From positions 1-46,079 of the forward strand of contig DGIP01000114.1 of NCBI GenBank assembly GCA_002386405.1: a stretch of 46,079 nt of DNA, given 5' to 3'. Each line of letters begins with the position of its first letter. Position 1 is the first letter of the stretch. The notes under the pieces are model-generated. The model was not told the origin of the DNA and ran no database searches. It saw nothing but the letters and a program-made list of their open reading frames with translations. A program made the position numbers and the translations under genes. This stretch comes from Stenotrophomonas maltophilia (GTDB taxonomy: Bacteria; Pseudomonadota; Gammaproteobacteria; Xanthomonadales; Xanthomonadaceae). This document shows positions 44,586 to 46,079 of the stretch, in pieces.

Positions 44586-45968
44586 ATGTCCCGATTGGTT
44601 TCCCTCCCGCGCGTTGCCGCGCTGGCCCTGGCCCTGTCGCTGGCTACCGGTGCGGTGTCCGCACAGCCGGTGTTCGATGCGCCCGCCAACGGCTTCCGCG
44701 GCACGGTCAGTGCCCGCAATGAAAACGTGATTCCGGGCAGCACCGCCGAGGTGACGGGTCGCGCGTTCGTGCCCGGCCAGCAGGTGACCCTGCTGCGCGG
44801 CGAGACCGTGCTCAACGCCACCCCGGTGGTGGTGGACGAGCAGGGCAACTTCAAGGCCAGCGTGCAGATCCCGGCCGACGCCGTGCCCGGCCAGCACCCG
44901 GTGGTGGTGCGCGCCAGCCAGCCGGCCGCCGCGACCGTGGTTGCCCTGCGGGTATCGCCGAACCTGCCGCTGAGTGGCCAGCAGGCGTTCCAGCAGAGCT
45001 CGGGCAAGCTGGTCCAGGGCCTGTACCAGAGCGCCTACAGCGCGGGCAGCAATGCGCTGTTCGTGACTTCGGCGGTGGGCCGCCCGCCGGTGACCCAGTC
45101 GCAGCTGCTGAAGGTGGACCCGAAGACCCTGAAGGTGGTCAAGGCGATCACCCCGGCGCAGGTGCCTGACGCCAAGGGCGGCAGTGTGTTCGCCGTGTAC
45201 GGCGTGGGCGTGGATGATGCCAACGGCAACGTGTGGGTCAGCAACACCCGCCAGGATACCGTGGCGGTGTACCGCCAGTCGGATCTGTCGCTGGTGCACC
45301 AGTTCCCGGTGGGCGCGGTGCCGCATGCGCGTGACGTGGTGGTGGATGCCAAGCGCGGCAAGGTGTTCGCGTCGGCGGCGGGCGAGGATCACCTGTCCGT
45401 GTTCGATGCCAAGACCTTCAAGGCGCTGGAGCCGATCACGCTGGCATCCGGCGTGGACGATGAGAAGTTCGTGCCGATGAGCCTGGTGCTGGATGACGCC
45501 AGCGGCAAACTGTTCACGGTGAGCATCGGCACGCCCGAGGCGGCGGTGATCGACGTGGCCAGCGGCAAGGTCGAGAAGGTGATCGACCTGGGTAATTCGA
45601 TCAGCGCCTCCGGCGTCGCTATCGACGCGAAGCGCAACCGCCTGTTCGTGGCGTCGCAGGGTACCGACAACCTGCTCATCGTCGACGTGGCCAGTGGCAA
45701 GGTCCTGCACGATGTGTCGGTAGGCGCGGGCGCATTGAACGTGGCGTTCGAGCCGTTGTCCGGCCTGGCCTATGTCACCAATCGCGGCGCCGGCACGGTG
45801 ACCGTGGTGGATGGCGACGGCAAGGTGGTCGGCAACCTGGACGGCGGCACCTTCCCGAACCACGTGCGCGAGGACGGCAAGGGCAACGTGTTCGCGGTCA
45901 ACAAGTCGCGCGGTGCGGAAGACCCGAAGGGCGACCGCATCACCCGTATCACCCCGGCCCGCCGCTGA
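44586..45968 (+). CDS. Exported YncE-like beta-propeller protein
   Basis: 460 residues from the ATG at 44586, with AGAAGGAG upstream. Signal peptide about 1-26 (ending VSA). An Ig-like domain (about 30-125, VIPGSTAEVTGRAFVPGQQVTLL) precedes a seven-bladed propeller with repeats such as VYGVGVDDANGNVWVSNTRQDTVAVY, RDVVVDAKRGKVFASA and GVAIDAKRNRLFVAS. E. coli YncE, which lacks the N-terminal Ig-like part, is iron-regulated and periplasmic. The gene follows the Fur-box-like esterase gene by 92 bases and may be co-transcribed. Confidence 0.87.
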   Translation: MSRLVSLPRVAALALALSLATGAVSAQPVFDAPANGFRGTVSARNENVIPGSTAEVTGRAFVPGQQVTLLRGETVLNATPVVVDEQGNFKASVQIPADAVPGQHPVVVRASQPAAATVVALRVSPNLPLSGQQAFQQSSGKLVQGLYQSAYSAGSNALFVTSAVGRPPVTQSQLLKVDPKTLKVVKAITPAQVPDAKGGSVFAVYGVGVDDANGNVWVSNTRQDTVAVYRQSDLSLVHQFPVGAVPHARDVVVDAKRGKVFASAAGEDHLSVFDAKTFKALEPITLASGVDDEKFVPMSLVLDDASGKLFTVSIGTPEAAVIDVASGKVEKVIDLGNSISASGVAIDAKRNRLFVASQGTDNLLIVDVASGKVLHDVSVGAGALNVAFEPLSGLAYVTNRGAGTVTVVDGDGKVVGNLDGGTFPNHVREDGKGNVFAVNKSRGAEDPKGDRITRITPARR

Positions 45969-46020
45969 TGCACCCCGCGCGCGGGGCTGCGGCGCTGCGC
46001 GCACCTGATGGAGTAATGAC

Positions 46021-46079
46021 ATGTCCGATTCCCTGATCGCGCGCCGCAACCTGCTGGTGCTGGCCCTGGCGGCCGCGCT
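46021..46079 (+). CDS. Start of a gene cut by the window edge
   Basis: ATG at 46021 with GGAG 8 bases upstream opens a frame reading MSDSLIARRNLLVLALAAA to the edge. Two basic residues and a hydrophobic run suggest a signal peptide or membrane anchor. Only 19 codons are visible, so no function can be given. It is 52 bases behind the YncE-like gene and probably in the same unit. Confidence 0.65.
   Translation, partial: MSDSLIARRNLLVLALAAA

Overview
The window looks like chromosomal DNA of a xanthomonad gammaproteobacterium, most likely the genus Stenotrophomonas. The evidence is high G+C, the gene neighbourhoods (nudJ-mnmA-hflD, clpS-clpA-infA-aat, trxB/ftsK-lolA-rarA-crcB), a CS1-type chaperone-usher pilus operon, and several GTAG-headed palindromic repeats resembling the SMAG/REP elements described in S. 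maltophilia. The species is not determined. I see no rRNA, tRNA, CRISPR array, transposase or phage gene.

Layout. (1) 119-6930: two divergent cyclic-di-GMP loci. One is a NarX-type PAS histidine kinase operon with a degenerate GGDEF-EAL protein carrying a C-terminal receiver domain; the other is a PAS-GGDEF-EAL enzyme with intact motifs. (2) 6997-8567: a small hypothetical ORF and a membrane MCP without a periplasmic sensor. (3) 8684-17173: housekeeping genes, namely hflD, mnmA and a nudix hydrolase with an exported protein (minus), clpS and clpA (plus), then an exported DUF6491-like protein, infA, aat and a GNAT/FemAB-like protein (minus). (4) 17205-20438: an accessory insert. It holds a small exported GerMN-like protein, an exported Amidase_3 protein whose N-terminus looks like the same domain, and a HigBA/RelE-type toxin-antitoxin pair. 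Three imperfect 26-bp direct repeats mark the insert, the last one overlapping the 3' end of trxB.

(5) 20435-28480: trxB (minus), then ftsK, a DUF3857/transglutaminase-like exported protein, lolA, rarA and crcB (plus). (6) 28559-34565: a small AT-hook-like protein overlapping tail-to-tail with a BvgS-like hybrid kinase, its RcsB-like response regulator with an RcsB-type box upstream, a LysR regulator, and a WYL regulator divergent from a GST gene with a perfect operator-like inverted repeat between them. (7) 34669-36117: an exported amidohydrolase.

(8) 36457-42937: a complete CS1/CFA-I-type pilus operon (chaperone, major pilin, usher, and two tandem tip-adhesin paralogues). It has repeated TGCAA-N4-TTGCA elements upstream and a terminator-like hairpin between pilin and usher. 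(9) 43107-46079: a 56-residue glutamine-rich protein, a tandem 33-bp REP-derived array, a Fur-box-like site before an IroE/Fes-type esterase, a YncE-like beta-propeller protein, and the start of another gene cut by the window edge.

Most of the window is core genome. The least explained parts are the GerMN-like/amidase duplication with its repeated leaders, the operator-like repeats before the pilus operon, the RcsB-type site before the BvgS-like system, the glutamine-rich small gene with the neighbouring 33-bp array, and three genes whose -10 element lies so close to the start codon that leaderless mRNAs are likely.
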